Shown one piece after another: positions 53,931 through 64,000 of a DNA stretch of 64,000 nucleotides; the first letter of the stretch is position 1, and every line of letters begins with the position of its first letter. The notes beneath the pieces were generated by a model, which saw only the letters and a program-made list of their open reading frames with translations, was not told the origin of the DNA and made no database searches. Source of the DNA: Neckera pumila (taxonomy: Eukaryota; Streptophyta; Bryopsida; Hypnales; Neckeraceae); contig OZ018416.1 of NCBI GenBank assembly GCA_963969595.1, positions 4,790,065-4,854,064 of the forward strand, read 5' to 3'. The position numbers were made by a program, and so were the translations under genes.

Positions 53931-55146
53931 GAATATCCCCCGTCGCCATAGCCACGGACGCAGGCGCGAGGCGAAGATTTCTCCTCAACAAGCGATTCCG
54001 GGGTGGAAACCCTTGCCCTGCACCAACGCTTTCGTCAGCAAATCCAGGTCGTCTACAGTTCTGTACAACCTTGGTGGGACAGTCTCATGAAGTGTTGGAA
54101 GAAACCTTCTAACCCGCGCAACTACTAGAGAAACTGAACACCCCTAAAGGAGTAAACCCTCAAGTACATTTCCAACAGTAAGCTTCTTGTGTAGCATCAC
54201 AGCAGCTACAATTTCAGTTGATAGAATAAGGAAAAATACAAGCAGATATCCAGCACCAGCATCGCAAACCCAAACCCTAATTCATAGTGATCTGACTAAA
54301 AAAGTCGCTGACACAACAACGAGAACGAGACGAATGCTCATGGACGAACAGCGCCCTGAAGGATAAGGTAATGCCGCAGATGCGCAACAGAATTCTACCC
54401 CAACTGCCAATTGAATCGAAGAAAGTGTGAATCATATCAGTAACAGAATACAAGAGTTTCCCATCTAGAAATCAACGAACGAACCCTTCAAGAGACTACG
54501 TGACATGGCTTGACGGGATCCCTTCACAGGATTTGTTCTTAAACTCGTAGTTTAGCCAATTGGCGATGTTGAGAAATTGAGACAGCGCTCGAAAGAACCC
54601 TTCAAGATTCTGACTTAACCTTGCTTGATAGTTTGAATGCAAGATTCTTCAGAAGTTAGAACTCTTCCGAGTGCAAGATTCTCTCGACACGCTTAGACAA
54701 ATTTCGGAGACAAGTGGGCGAAAACGAACCTCCAATCGAACCAAGTATCCTAAAACCCTAGAGATAAACTACCCTGACTCAGCTCCTCAACGCCACACCC
54801 TTGTAAACCACATAAACGACAAAAAAAAAATACTCCTCAGACTTCCTAACAACAAAAATGCACGAATTTACAAAATTCAAAAAAACAAATCGAAGAGTAA
54901 ATTTTCAGAGCCAAATATTCTACAAATGTTATCAGCAATACAAATGTACATAAAGAACACGCAATCCAAAGACAAGCAATCAAAGATCATTCAAAAACGC
55001 AATTTAAAATGGACCATTTTGTCCTCAAACAATTTTCTCGTAGCCTGCTACAAATACGAATCTTCATAAAATCATCACAAAGAATTTATGTCTTGCGAGC
55101 TTCACATCGCAGCTTCCAGTCTTCTAATCCTAAACTCTAAAATTCT

Positions 55147-55166
55147 CTAAACCCTAAACCCTAAAC
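55147..55166 (+). repeat. Telo-box-like motif
   Basis: Two and a half units of aaaccct. It lies between the two captured gene fragments, plausibly in the 5' leader of one of them. Confidence 0.5.
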
Positions 55167-55415
55167 ATAGAGTTTTAGAATCCACGACAAACTGAAGCAA
55201 GCGAGGTTCGAAAGGAGTGCAATTGTTCACTTACGCTGTTAGCGAAAGCAACGGCCGTCACGAGTTTCGTCCACTCCTGCAAGGGCTCTTGTACTTTGAG
55301 GAAGATTCTGGGACTCATATAATCGCGCAAAGCTGAATTTCGGGGGTGCAATGGCTTGCTTATTAAGAACATCTGGGATAGTTTAAATTTGGTGAGCGCG
55401 ACTAGAAACCTGAAT

Positions 55416-56461
55416 CCATTGATTCATTGCATCGGAGCAAAATTCTGCCACAGTGGAAGCCACTCGTCTATGGCATCGAAATACACCACCTCAAAGTGAC
55501 CCTGCGTGAACCTGGACAGAAGAAAGTCCCAAATTGCCATCGAGTACACGCTCCAAAGCCATAGCTGCCAAAGCTTCCTTTCCATCTACCAGCGATGCCA
55601 TCGCCAGGCGAGGTTCGTCAAAAACGCTGTAAATCTGAGCATAAAACTCCTCCTGGGGACAGTCCAGCTTCGACGCTGCATCCATCTCCTCAAATTTTCG
55701 AGTCAAAAGTTCGGACGCGATTGGAGAGAGCTTGTGCAAAATTAAAGCTTCTAAAGTCCTGGGGTACTCGATCGACATTACAAGCAAAGTACGCTGCAGC
55801 GAAGGCGAATTCAATGATGCAAACACTCGAGCTATAGTGCCTTGGTTCGACTCATCACTCGTAATAGCATCCACATTTGATGTGCTCATCATCAACTCTG
55901 ATACACACAAAATTAGCGTCCTCAACGCTTGCATCTCAGATTTCGTAAGATTGGCAGCATAATATTTTTGAGCACAAGTTTTTCACCAAGCGCATCCGTC
56001 TCAGGCTGCTGCGAATTTGCTTCAATGACGGAACCGAGGATACTTCGTCAAATTAGGGTTCGCAAAGTCGACTCCGCTATGGTTGGAAGCTTCTCCAAAG
56101 ATCGGGAGCGGGTAAAGTTCAGGCGCGCGGCGGAGGGAGGCCACAGCTTCACCTCTTTCCAACCCGCCACGACGCACAGAAGGTTATGGAACGGATCGTA
56201 GTGTATGCTTGACCTCAAGTCGTTCACACTCATCCAGAGATTGATCCCCGACACAGGTGATCGCAAGAAACTCGGAATGGCAAGATCCTCTTTCAATCCA
56301 CACAACGGCGCAGACTTTCCATTGTCCTCAATCCCCGCCTGCGCCAAATACAGCTGCACATGGGGCGATTCCAAGAATGCAAACTCCTCGTCATTCGAAG
56401 AACGCTCAACTCGTCCACCGTCGGCTATCCAACAAGAACGCAGTGCAGACCATTTTTTCAC
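55416..56461 (-). pseudogene. JMJ31-like JmjC dioxygenase fragment
   Basis: The minus frame 56461-56048 has VQLYLAQAGI, SGINLWMSVNDLRSSIHYDP and FHNLLCVVAGWKEVKLWPPS. HYD supplies the His-x-Asp iron ligands of JmjC/cupin-8 hydroxylases and the arrangement fits the JMJ31 family. A frameshift near 56110 moves the frame to IFGEASNHSGVDFANPN. The following segment, which should hold the GD-FIPEGWWHQV motif with the distal iron-binding His, is collapsed or deleted (56025-55960). The C-terminal part resumes in 55960-55491 (ILHKLSPIASELLTRKFEEM, GKEALAAMALERVL) and, after another shift, FTQGHFEVVYFDAIDEWLPL. The N-terminal third is absent. A 16-bp direct repeat (56425-56440 and 56464-56479) marks the truncated side. 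It is non-functional as it stands. Confidence 0.75.
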
Positions 56462-58167
56462 GACCTATCCAACAAGAACGGTGTGACCGTAAGGACTCTG
56501 TCCTCGGTAAACAATAATATTATACTCCGTAGTTTATTTAAAATTATTTGTGTACGTGATTCTCGGGGGCCCGCACGACTTGTTAATATGTTCTAACACT
56601 AAATGTAAACATTTTTAGTTTTTAGTGTACTGCTCCAGGTTTGAGCAACAATACATCATCAGTTGCATGCATAGTTTCTTGAATCACTACATGCACTCGG
56701 TGCCCATCAGCACCTATAACTTACACCGAGCGTAAGGCACGCAGGTTTGTCAGACTGGGCAGTGCTCCGGAGAAGCTGTTGTTTGACAAATCCATGCTCA
56801 CACCAATACCACAAGATTTGTGGTGGAAAGGTTTGATGAGTGTGATTCAAAGATGTATTAGTTACCCAGAGGAGTTTTATGTTGTAGTTACCAAATCACA
56901 CAATGGTTGACCAAACTCCAATACAAAGAAAACCCTAATACAAAGATGTGAACCCAAGCTTCCACTCAAGGAACTGCAAGAAACTGTAAACACCAACTAA
57001 GGGTACGGTAACTCACAAGACTTCAAGGCTGGTGACATTCGAAAGATTTGGCGGAGTTCCATTGAACCTATTCTGGGAAAGATTCCTGCATGCAACCAGA
57101 ATTAGGACGCAGACTTCGGACACCGGTTACCTCAAAAACAAAGCAAATCAGTATGGTCAGCAGCTAAACGCGCTGATGTCCAGCATCCCAAACCCTAATT
57201 CCTAAATAGGTTCTTACAATTGAAAGAGCTGGGTCAACTTCTGAAAGGTATCTTCAGGTATCAGTCCGTCAAGGTCGTTGCTGGCAAGGCCGACTGTTTG
57301 GGCAAGACCTTTCCAGCGCATTGTAGGAGTGGAAAGGTACCACTGCTATTAAACCGATTGCCCCTCAGGTTCACGTTCCTGAGATTCTGGAAGTCCGGAA
57401 TTTTGCCAGAGAAACCATTGTCGTGAAGATCCCTGCAAAGAGAGCGATTAAGAGCATCATTTCTGAACATGTGAGGTTCACATCTTCAAAACATTTAGGA
57501 CTGAAATGGAATTCCAGACTAACTGAATTGTCTTCCTGAACAATTCACGCACCAGCAAGGAATTCTACGCAACTAGCCGTATGAATCTTTCAATCAACAG
57601 AGGTGCCATGATGCATCCCCTTCAATCACACTCATAAGCTGGACTTCTGGAATCCATCAAGAATCTGACTCTTACAAGTTATGCAGGTCAAGCAAAGATT
57701 CCAATGTGTTGGGAAGAGTTCCGGTAAGACGAGGGTTTCCTGTCAGCTCTCTGCAGCACAACGTCCACCCACAAGCCAGTATCGTCGTCAATGACCATGG
57801 CAGTGAACGAGGGTACTGACGAATGGACATTCAGTTACTCACTCTAAACCCCAAAACACCCTAACACACCCTTACAGTATCAACCAGTACAAATGAATGA
57901 ATTAGTAAAGACTCACAGTGTAGTGAGAGTGCTGATGTTTCCGATTTCCGGGGGCAGAAAGCCTATGGACGCGTTGCCGAGGGACCTGTTTAATTTTACC
58001 TCAAACTCTTCCCAAAATCCACTGTAATTTCGGAAAAGAAGTGCTATCAAAACAATTACGGATTTCAGAAAACTAAGTGAAAGAAGAACAACACTCACAG
58101 GCCTGTGATATAACCACTGCAATTCCGGTCCCAACTTGCATTATACTCCGTACAAGCAACGTAATTC

Positions 58168-58550
58168 ATAGGCGTTACCCTCCTTGGTAATCTTTCCTAG
58201 GGTGTTTCATCCCCCCCCCCCCTTGACTTTCTGTTTTAAGAAAGTCAAGGGGGGAGGGTGAAGAAAGGCCAGGGAGAACTAACCTCTATATTGTCCCGAG
58301 TTTTACCCTTGCAAAAAACACTGAAATTCATTATTTGCCACATTTGATAAAATTTGCAATTTCTGAATACATATTTGCAATTAGAGGCCCCAAATTAGTG
58401 AGGAGGCGTGAAGAAATACAAAATTTGAGTGGCACAAAATAGGGGGCAGTTTTTACATTTACTCTTTGAAGGGGCAATAGAGGGGTTAGTCCTCCCTTGG
58501 CGGTGAAGAAACACCCTAGGAAAGATTACCAGGGAGGTAACGCCTCCCCA
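58168..58550. mobile_element. 383-bp MITE inserted in the LRR N-cap exon
   Basis: GTAATTC flanks both sides (58161-58167 and 58551-58557). The termini form an inverted repeat of about 40 bp (ggcgttacc at 58171 against ggtaacgcc at 58536, continuing inward through a cctagggtgtttc word). Removing the element and one flank copy rejoins the N-cap coding sequence in frame (LECLNHRNY with VACTEYNASWDRN). The interior has a C run and a cttgactttc/gaaagtcaag hairpin (58222-58252). A 7-8-bp duplication suggests a hAT-like or Mutator-like MITE; the class is unproven. Confidence 0.85.
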
Positions 58551-58990
58551 GTAATTCCTGTGATTTAGACACTCCAGTCCCTGCCAATTGGGATATGACT
58601 CTTGTTGTATGACTGAACTGACTGCAAGGGTATATCTGACTAGAGTTCCAGCCTTCGAAGTTCTTCGCTGGATCAAGCGTGCTTTCATTCCACACGGCTT
58701 GCATAGCGTTAACTGCCAAAGGAAAACTCACAATCCTCACACTCGGCAACTGAACCCTCCAAACAATTTCAATTTCTGCTGCCACGCATGGAACTCAAAA
58801 GGCGTCTTGAATGCGCACAGGTGTGAATCAGCTCAATGTGATGAGGTCCAATGAGGAACTTACGTTGGGATATGTCGTAATAAATCACGGTATCATATCC
58901 ATTGCAGGTGAGAGGTGAAGATGAGAAGACGAGGAGAAGTGCGAGAAGGAAGATTTGTGGAGAAGGAGACGCAGAAAGGCCTTGGCAAAC

Positions 58991-60566
58991 ACTAGAGGAC
59001 CCATTGAACGTTTGGCGATCATTTGCTTCCTTGCATTGCTTGCTTCGTTTCTTTCTTGCTTGCTTCGTTGCTGGCCTGCTTGGTTTCTTTCTTCCTTGCT
59101 TGCTTCAGATCAAACCTCCAGCGTGCACAAAGATCATCAATTTCGTTCAAATGGCACTATTCTGGCGCCCAAAACTTGCCACTGCTATAAATCTATGTAC
59201 GTTTCAAGTGCTGAAGTCGCGGAGTCTCAGTGTCTCACCAATTGAACGAAATTGACGTCGAAGATGAAAGTGGAGAGGCAATTCGAATTCATCATGTACG
59301 AACAGACTCTTCATGGAAGCCCATTCAAACAGAAAGAATTGGAATTAGTTCTATCTCTGTGGAGTAGCAATTCAAGCAAGCAATTCAAGCATGCACAATT
59401 CACAAGCTGCTTGAATTGAAGGTGGTGAGAGCGTGTTTTGCAGCATCATATGGAGTAGAGACCTCCAAAATCTACTAATACAAGGCGAACAATATTTAAC
59501 CCACTCCGGACGATCGACTCATTGTTGAGCTTCCTTTGAGCTCGACCGATTGCCGTGTTTTCGTTTTTTCTTCGACAAGTGAGTTTCGCGCCGCCTTGAG
59601 CCAGGAGTTGACTACAATACAAACTCCATTACACCCATGCAGAAGAATCTGTCACTTTCAAGAAAAGTTTACTGAAAAAATACTTCAGGAAGTTTAACTC
59701 CCAAGAACATGGCCCGCTGACCAAATCTAGTCAGCAAAATGCTTCCATTATTGGACCAATAGTTGCATTCTTTGTTTCTACAACCTACACAAAATAGTGA
59801 AATTAGGTTGTACCACACTAATTTCTTGACAGTCTACACTATAGAAATATTCACTGCTTTTGTACAGTGATGCATTCAATTCGAAGCCATGTGTATGGCA
59901 TAGATTTGTGCACCAGTTCAAAGCCTAGTTCAGAGAGTGGCATGCGCCTCCATGTGGAACAAGCATCAATCCATGAAGTGATTTATCTCAAGTAAGGCAA
60001 CCTAATTGACAAGGCAACCTAATTTCACTATTTTGTGTACCTTACACTCCGTACAGGATGGGCCAGTGCGAGGAAAGCAATTTGGGTGCCACTTGTTTTG
60101 AATTCAGCTGGAGTGACGAAATCTCGACGCAAAAGTGCTTTGTGGCACTAGTTGGGCGTATTATATTTGAGCAGTGCCGTTACTATCCGTCCAGGTGTTC
60201 GTTTGAACTGCCTATGACTTGACAGGCGAGTGGACTGGCGAGTGGCGACGGACGTGTTGTTGGATTGGAAATTTCCGTCAGCATGCACTGAGTTCAACCC
60301 CGGCTTTAGAGCCTGTTGCTATTGGAAGCAGGAACTGGAGGCCTGTCCACCTTGACCACGGGCAGAGCTTGCAAAAAAATCTGAAATCTCCCCCTCAAGT
60401 ACAGTTCACAAAGCAAGGTCTGGCGGAGGCTCGGGAAGGTCCAGTCCTGTTTTCTAATTTTACAGATCTGGAGGCTGGAGATCCAGGCCTGGACCCCTCC
60501 AGCTCCCCAATGGCAACTGGCTCTTAAGGGTTTTTTGTAATGAAAATGTATTGAGCCGAAATGACC
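58991..60566. other. Intergenic with an inverted repeat
   Basis: A perfect 23-bp inverted repeat occupies 59788-59810 and 60015-60037, with about 200 bp between. The word aaggcaacctaatt is also directly repeated at 59994 and 60011. Small open frames (58902-59255, 60219-60527) show no recognisable domain; the latter has tandem gga-g/tcctg words. No gene could be supported. Confidence 0.4.
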
Positions 60567-62233
60567 TTAATCCAATAACGCCGCCGGCGCCATTCTGTGG
60601 CGTCGGAATGACAATATTGTGAGCTGCAGTTTGAAAATATTTTTTCATCCAGACTTTTTTTGTTTGACCTTTAACCCCTAAAGGACCAAACGGCATTTTT
60701 TGGCAATATAGCGATTTTGGGCAGCTCACTACAAATGGAAATTTTAATTTTTTTCTTTGAAAATTTCACACAACCTGTGCCCAAGGAGTAGCTTTAAGGC
60801 CCAACAATTTTCAAAAATTTTGACTACATGGTTAAAAAGTTATTGGATGATATGTCGTTTTCAATGGTCAGCGGGCAGCTCAAAAAAATTCTGAAAAATC
60901 ACTTTTTTAAAAAATAAAAATTTGAAATTGGTTCTTTAAATTTATATATATGTGGAAAGCTTTGAATTACTCCATTTTTTATTTATGAGATGAAAATTAT
61001 GAGGTGTTCTAGTTTGCGGGCAGTTATGGATTCCCTACTCGAAAATCAACTTTGAAGTCCTTTGTTTAACTCAATTTTTTAAAAATTTCAAAAAAAAAAA
61101 ATCATTGTATGTATATTGTTTATTGCAATATTACAACCGTTGGGATTGACATTTTTCAATTCTATAATTAAATTCTTAACAATTTTGTGTTTTGAATCAT
61201 TCTCTACTTTGTTCTATTTACTATTTTTTCCTATATGTTGTACAATTCCAAATGATCTGAAATTTTTCAAACATGTAGCCACCTTGCTTTGGAGAATGAA
61301 TCCAAAGAGTAACCACCATTTTGGACATTTTTTCATTTAATGTGACCTTATGAAGTGCAGCTGCCCAGTTTTTTGCAGGGCCAAAAAAAGGGTTTTTATC
61401 AATTCAAATGCTAATATCTTGCAATCTACAAGGTGGAAAATTTTGAAATTTTTTCTATATAATCTCAAACAAGTTTACTACAAGATCCGGTTACATGTGT
61501 CCAAAAATGTTTTTGTCCTAAAATTTGATACTTGAACTAGAAATGGCAATTTTGGTGTGTTTTTGGTGAAAATATAGTCTCTGACCTTTAGGGATTAATG
61601 TTGGGTTATGAAGAGTATCTAATTGAGTTTGTAGTCTTGCGAGTGTTTGTTTTCACTTAAATGAAAAGTTAGTGAAAAAACCGGATCACAAAATATGCTA
61701 TTTTAGTGTATTTTGAGAAGTTGTTTCTCCTTGCTCTAAATCTAAAATTTCTCCACAAAAGTGATATTTTTTGAGTTTGAGCCCAACTAACAAAATGAAG
61801 GTCATCTATTCTAGTTTCTAATCCAATTTGAAGTTTTTAAAAATACCCAATATTGAATATTTGATTACAATTTTAACTTTGGATGCATTTTCAATGTCTA
61901 ATATTTTCTAATTATAGAGTGACACGGAAATTGAATTTACACCATGATGTTTGCCACCGTAATATAAACACATGGTGAAATTTTCAGATTTTTTGAAATA
62001 TTTTTCTATTTGATATGATTTTTCTTCAATTATTCTTCAAAATTTCTCAAAAAAATACTTCTTTTCTCAAAAAAATGTAAAAAATTTATGAAGTATAAAA
62101 TATATGTAGTTTCCATATCTTAAAAATGAATATAAATTTTTTCATTCATATCTACTTATAAAATGGTAGAAAACTAAGTGATAGGTAGTGAGGCTTGAAA
62201 TTAGTGGTCATGGGTTTGTCCTTTAAGGGTTAA
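60567..62233 (+). mobile_element. TTAA element, subfamily A, with a nested L1 copy
   Basis: The left end is CCTTAATCCAATAACGCCG, with TTAA at 60567, and the right end is CCTTTAAGGGTTAA (62230-62233). The parts outside the nested element align with the reverse complement of 40988-40508 and 37561-37302. The nested element is at a different position than in that copy. Non-coding. Confidence 0.7.
60671..61598 (+). mobile_element. TTAA element, subfamily L1 (928 bp), nested
   Basis: Begins TTAACCCCTAAAGGACCAA and ends CCTTTAGGGATTAA. It splits subfamily A at a site where the sister copy reads gacctttcacgttggg, against gacctttaa...ttaatgttggg here. This fits a TTAA target duplication after two substitutions. 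Non-coding. Confidence 0.8.
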
Positions 62234-62466
62234 ACTACCCCAGGTGATGGCCAAGTGATAAGAGACTTCCAATGGAATCCATGAGGTTCCCGGTTCAACT
62301 CCTCATACTGACATTGCTTGCATAGGGGCTGGTACGCGAGGGATTGTTGTTTTTCCCTCCACTTGTTCTTGATGGAGATACCAAGGTGTGTAATTCCTTG
62401 GCTTTACAACAAGTTGCCTTGGTTGTGTTGTGTCCATCTAGCTGCGGCCCTTGAAAGCCTTATGTT
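62234..62466 (+). mobile_element. tRNA-derived SINE-like element
   Basis: TGGCCAAGTGATAAGAG at 62248-62264 resembles a pol III A box. GGTTCAACTCC at 62292-62302 is a B box (consensus GGTTCRANTCC), at tRNA-like spacing. A tRNA-unrelated body of about 160 bp follows. It is wedged exactly between two TTAA elements. No A tail or clear target duplication. An intact tRNA fold is not evident. Confidence 0.55.
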
Positions 62467-63395
62467 TTAACCCCTAAAGTTCCTTGACTATGTTCTCACC
62501 AAAAATGCTTTAAAACTGCCATTTTTAGTACAAGTACCAAATTTTTTTTAAATATCATTTTTGGGCACATGTAACCATAAGATCTTATAGTACTTTGGTT
62601 TGAAAATGTATGGAAAAGATTCCAGAAATTTCCATTGTGTAGATTGGGAGATATTAGCGTTTGAACTGGCAAAAGTTCCTTTTGGGCCCTGCAAAAAACC
62701 GGACAACTGCACTTCACAAGTCAAATTATTATGACTTTTTTTTAAAAATGGTTGTGCTTCTTTGGATTCATTCTTTAGAGCAAGCTGGCTACATGCTTGA
62801 AAATTTTCAGATTATTTGGAATTGTACAACATATGGGAAAAAAACAGTAAGTAGAAAGAAGTAGAGAATGGTTCAAAACACTAAACTATTAAGAAGTTAA
62901 TTATGGAATTGGAAAATGTCAATCCCAATGGTTTCAATGTTATAAATAAACAATCTACATCCTACGGGTTTTGTTTTTTTGAAATTTTTTGAAAATTGAG
63001 TGAAATAAACGACATCAAAGTTTATCTTAAAGTAGACAGTCCATAACTATCCGCAAACTAAAAATCCTTGTAACGTTTGACTCATTGATCAAAATGGAAT
63101 GATTCAAAGTTTTTCCATGTATATATAAATCTACTAAACCAATTTCAAATTTTTTTTTTTGAAAAAAGTGATTTTTCTGCCCAGACTGTCCTAGTTGAGA
63201 AATAAACAGCGTATTAGGTCATAACTTTTGAATCATATTTCCAAATGTCATGAAACATAGTGCATATGAAAGGTATTCCTTGTCCCCACCTTCTATAAAA
63301 AATTTTAGTCCAATATACACAAAATCTCTAGTCACACGTGCCTGCCCAAAATTTCTATGTTGCCAAAAAACGCATGTTGGTCCTTTAGGGGTTAA
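62467..63395 (-). mobile_element. TTAA element, subfamily L1 (929 bp)
   Basis: Begins TTAACCCCTAAAGTTCC and ends GGTCCTTTAGGGGTTAA. It is the reverse complement of the type at 19185-20117. Internal landmarks include a gccctgcaaaaaac word and an aaagcttt/aagttttt stretch shared with all L1 copies. Open frames inside are shared only as DNA. Confidence 0.85.
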
Positions 63396-64000
63396 AAAAA
63401 CAAAACAAAACAAAACAAAAAATATAGATGTACTATAAAAAATCTTAAAAGAATTGGCAGCATAGGACGTGCGGAGGGAAGGGAGGAAGATACCATTTAA
63501 ATCTTTTTAGGTGGAAACATCTAAAATTGTCAAAATAAGCAATTTAGCATAGTTGGAGGCAATTTTTTCTAGAAAAACAATTTTGTAGTATTAGCAATTG
63601 AAAATCGTGAACTTAAAAAAAAAAAAAATTGAATTTACAAAAATGGCAAGTAACTTCTATGAATTTTCAAAGTAGAAACTCCCTAGGTCACTAGAATCGT
63701 CATATAGCTAGATCTAAAACTAAAATCTAAAAAAATCAGTAGTCAACCAATTACAATTAATCCTTAATTGCCTAACCGACCAAATATGTTCGGTCCAAAG
63801 TTTCAGGCTTGTTTTAAGGTGGATAGTTAAATTCCTTAGACTATTTCAAAAAAAATTACGAACAGCTTTGAAGGTTAACTATTGCAAGCTTTATTTTTCA
63901 TTGAAAAAGGTAAATATTTGATTTTTGAGACGTCCTCAAAGGCATATAAGTCTCATTGAGGAAGAGTGAAGCTTACGAATTTTACTTGATATCTCGGCTT
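63396..64000. other. AT-rich, nothing recognised
   Basis: An (aaaac)n run begins at 63397. After that no gene or repeat boundary could be supported up to the window edge. Confidence 0.45.

Larger units (their letters stand above)
49658..56629 (+). mobile_element. About 7-kb pogo-like composite element with captured gene fragments
   Basis: The ends CACTAAAAACTA (49660-49671) and its exact complement (56616-56627) are flanked by TA (49658-49659 and 56628-56629), as for Tc1/mariner/pogo insertions. Subterminal cactaaat words recur at both ends. Inside are a broken DDE transposase (+), a beta-helix-like fragment (+), an intron-containing TFIIIC/WD40-like gene fragment (-) and a JmjC gene fragment (-). 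Both outer flanks belong to one LRR receptor gene in the same orientation: exon 56796-56725 on one side, exon about 49607-49540 on the other, so the insertion is in or at the edge of the intron between them. The TIR is short, so the exact borders are an inference supported by the split gene. Confidence 0.65.
45893..58990 (-). pseudogene. LRR receptor-like kinase relic, transposon-riddled
   Basis: Reading down the minus strand: a signal-peptide segment LLALLLVFSSSPLTCNG (exon end 58864); LRR N-cap exon 58712-58100 (AMQAVWNESTLD, WNSSQIYPC, NWQGLECLNH, CSGYITGL); LRR exons 57985-57917, about 57742-57675, 57432-57218, 57085-57017, 56796-56725 (LSNNSFSGALPSL), about 49607-49540 and about 49290-49095 (KLRVLSLVNNSISNV); a membrane exon about 48872-48637 (AVIITMVTSVSSLLVLLASL); then kinase pieces 46746-46519 (IIVHRDIKPSSILLN), about 46150-46030 and about 45990-45893 (ending QVVAMLQGE). 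LRR exons are mostly 69-72 bp in phase 2, as in plant LRR-RLKs. Lesions: frameshifts in the N-cap and 57.3-kb exons, three stops in the 46.1-kb kinase piece, DFG changed to DFV, and a MITE inside the N-cap exon. HRD is intact. The normal product would be a plasma-membrane receptor. Confidence 0.85.

Noticed and set aside
62234..62320. Functional tRNA gene
   Set aside because: A- and B-box words exist, but the acceptor and anticodon stems do not pair convincingly. A SINE head is more likely.

Overview
This window is nuclear DNA from a land plant. The evidence is GT-AG introns, a plastid-type threonine deaminase, a plant CDC48C/NVL-type AAA ATPase, a PI31-like protein, a plant LRR receptor-kinase relic, and TTTAGGG-type telomere-like motifs. 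The background is very AT-rich, while most real exons are GC-richer. I cannot name the species. A non-seed plant is possible, but that is only an impression.

Three protein-coding genes look intact. An NVL/CDC48C-like AAA+ ATPase lies on + at 7370-13406 in 13 exons that I could splice in frame. A PI31-like proteasome regulator lies on + at 24289-28015 in 9 exons, including a 20-nt microexon, within very AT-rich DNA. Threonine deaminase lies on + at 41271-43820 in 2 exons, followed by a decayed tandem copy of its own 3' end.

Much of the rest is transposon debris. The commonest class is non-autonomous elements with TTAA at both borders and termini reading CCCCTAAAGG...CCTTTAGGGG. At least 15 copies in several subfamilies are present, many nested in one another. 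A TTAA target with CCC-type ends is what piggyBac-like transposons use. Other elements are two Stowaway-like MITEs, a 770-bp foldback hairpin, a 2-kb element with an 8-bp target duplication, an 0.8-kb MITE with a decayed relative, a tRNA-derived SINE and a poly(A)-tailed retroposon end.

From about 45.9 to 59.0 kb the minus strand carries one dead LRR receptor-like kinase: signal peptide, LRR N-cap, LRR exons, transmembrane segment and kinase, in order, with stops and frameshifts. It has been hit by at least three DNA transposons. A 383-bp MITE split the N-cap exon. A TTAA element sits between the TM and kinase exons. A roughly 7-kb element (49658-56629) sits between two LRR exons. That large element has TA-flanked CACTAAAAACTA inverted ends, a broken pogo/Tigger-type DDE transposase, and what look like captured, intron-containing pieces of two host genes (a JMJ31-like JmjC protein and a TFIIIC/WD40-like protein). 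This Pack-type pogo element is the most notable system in the window.
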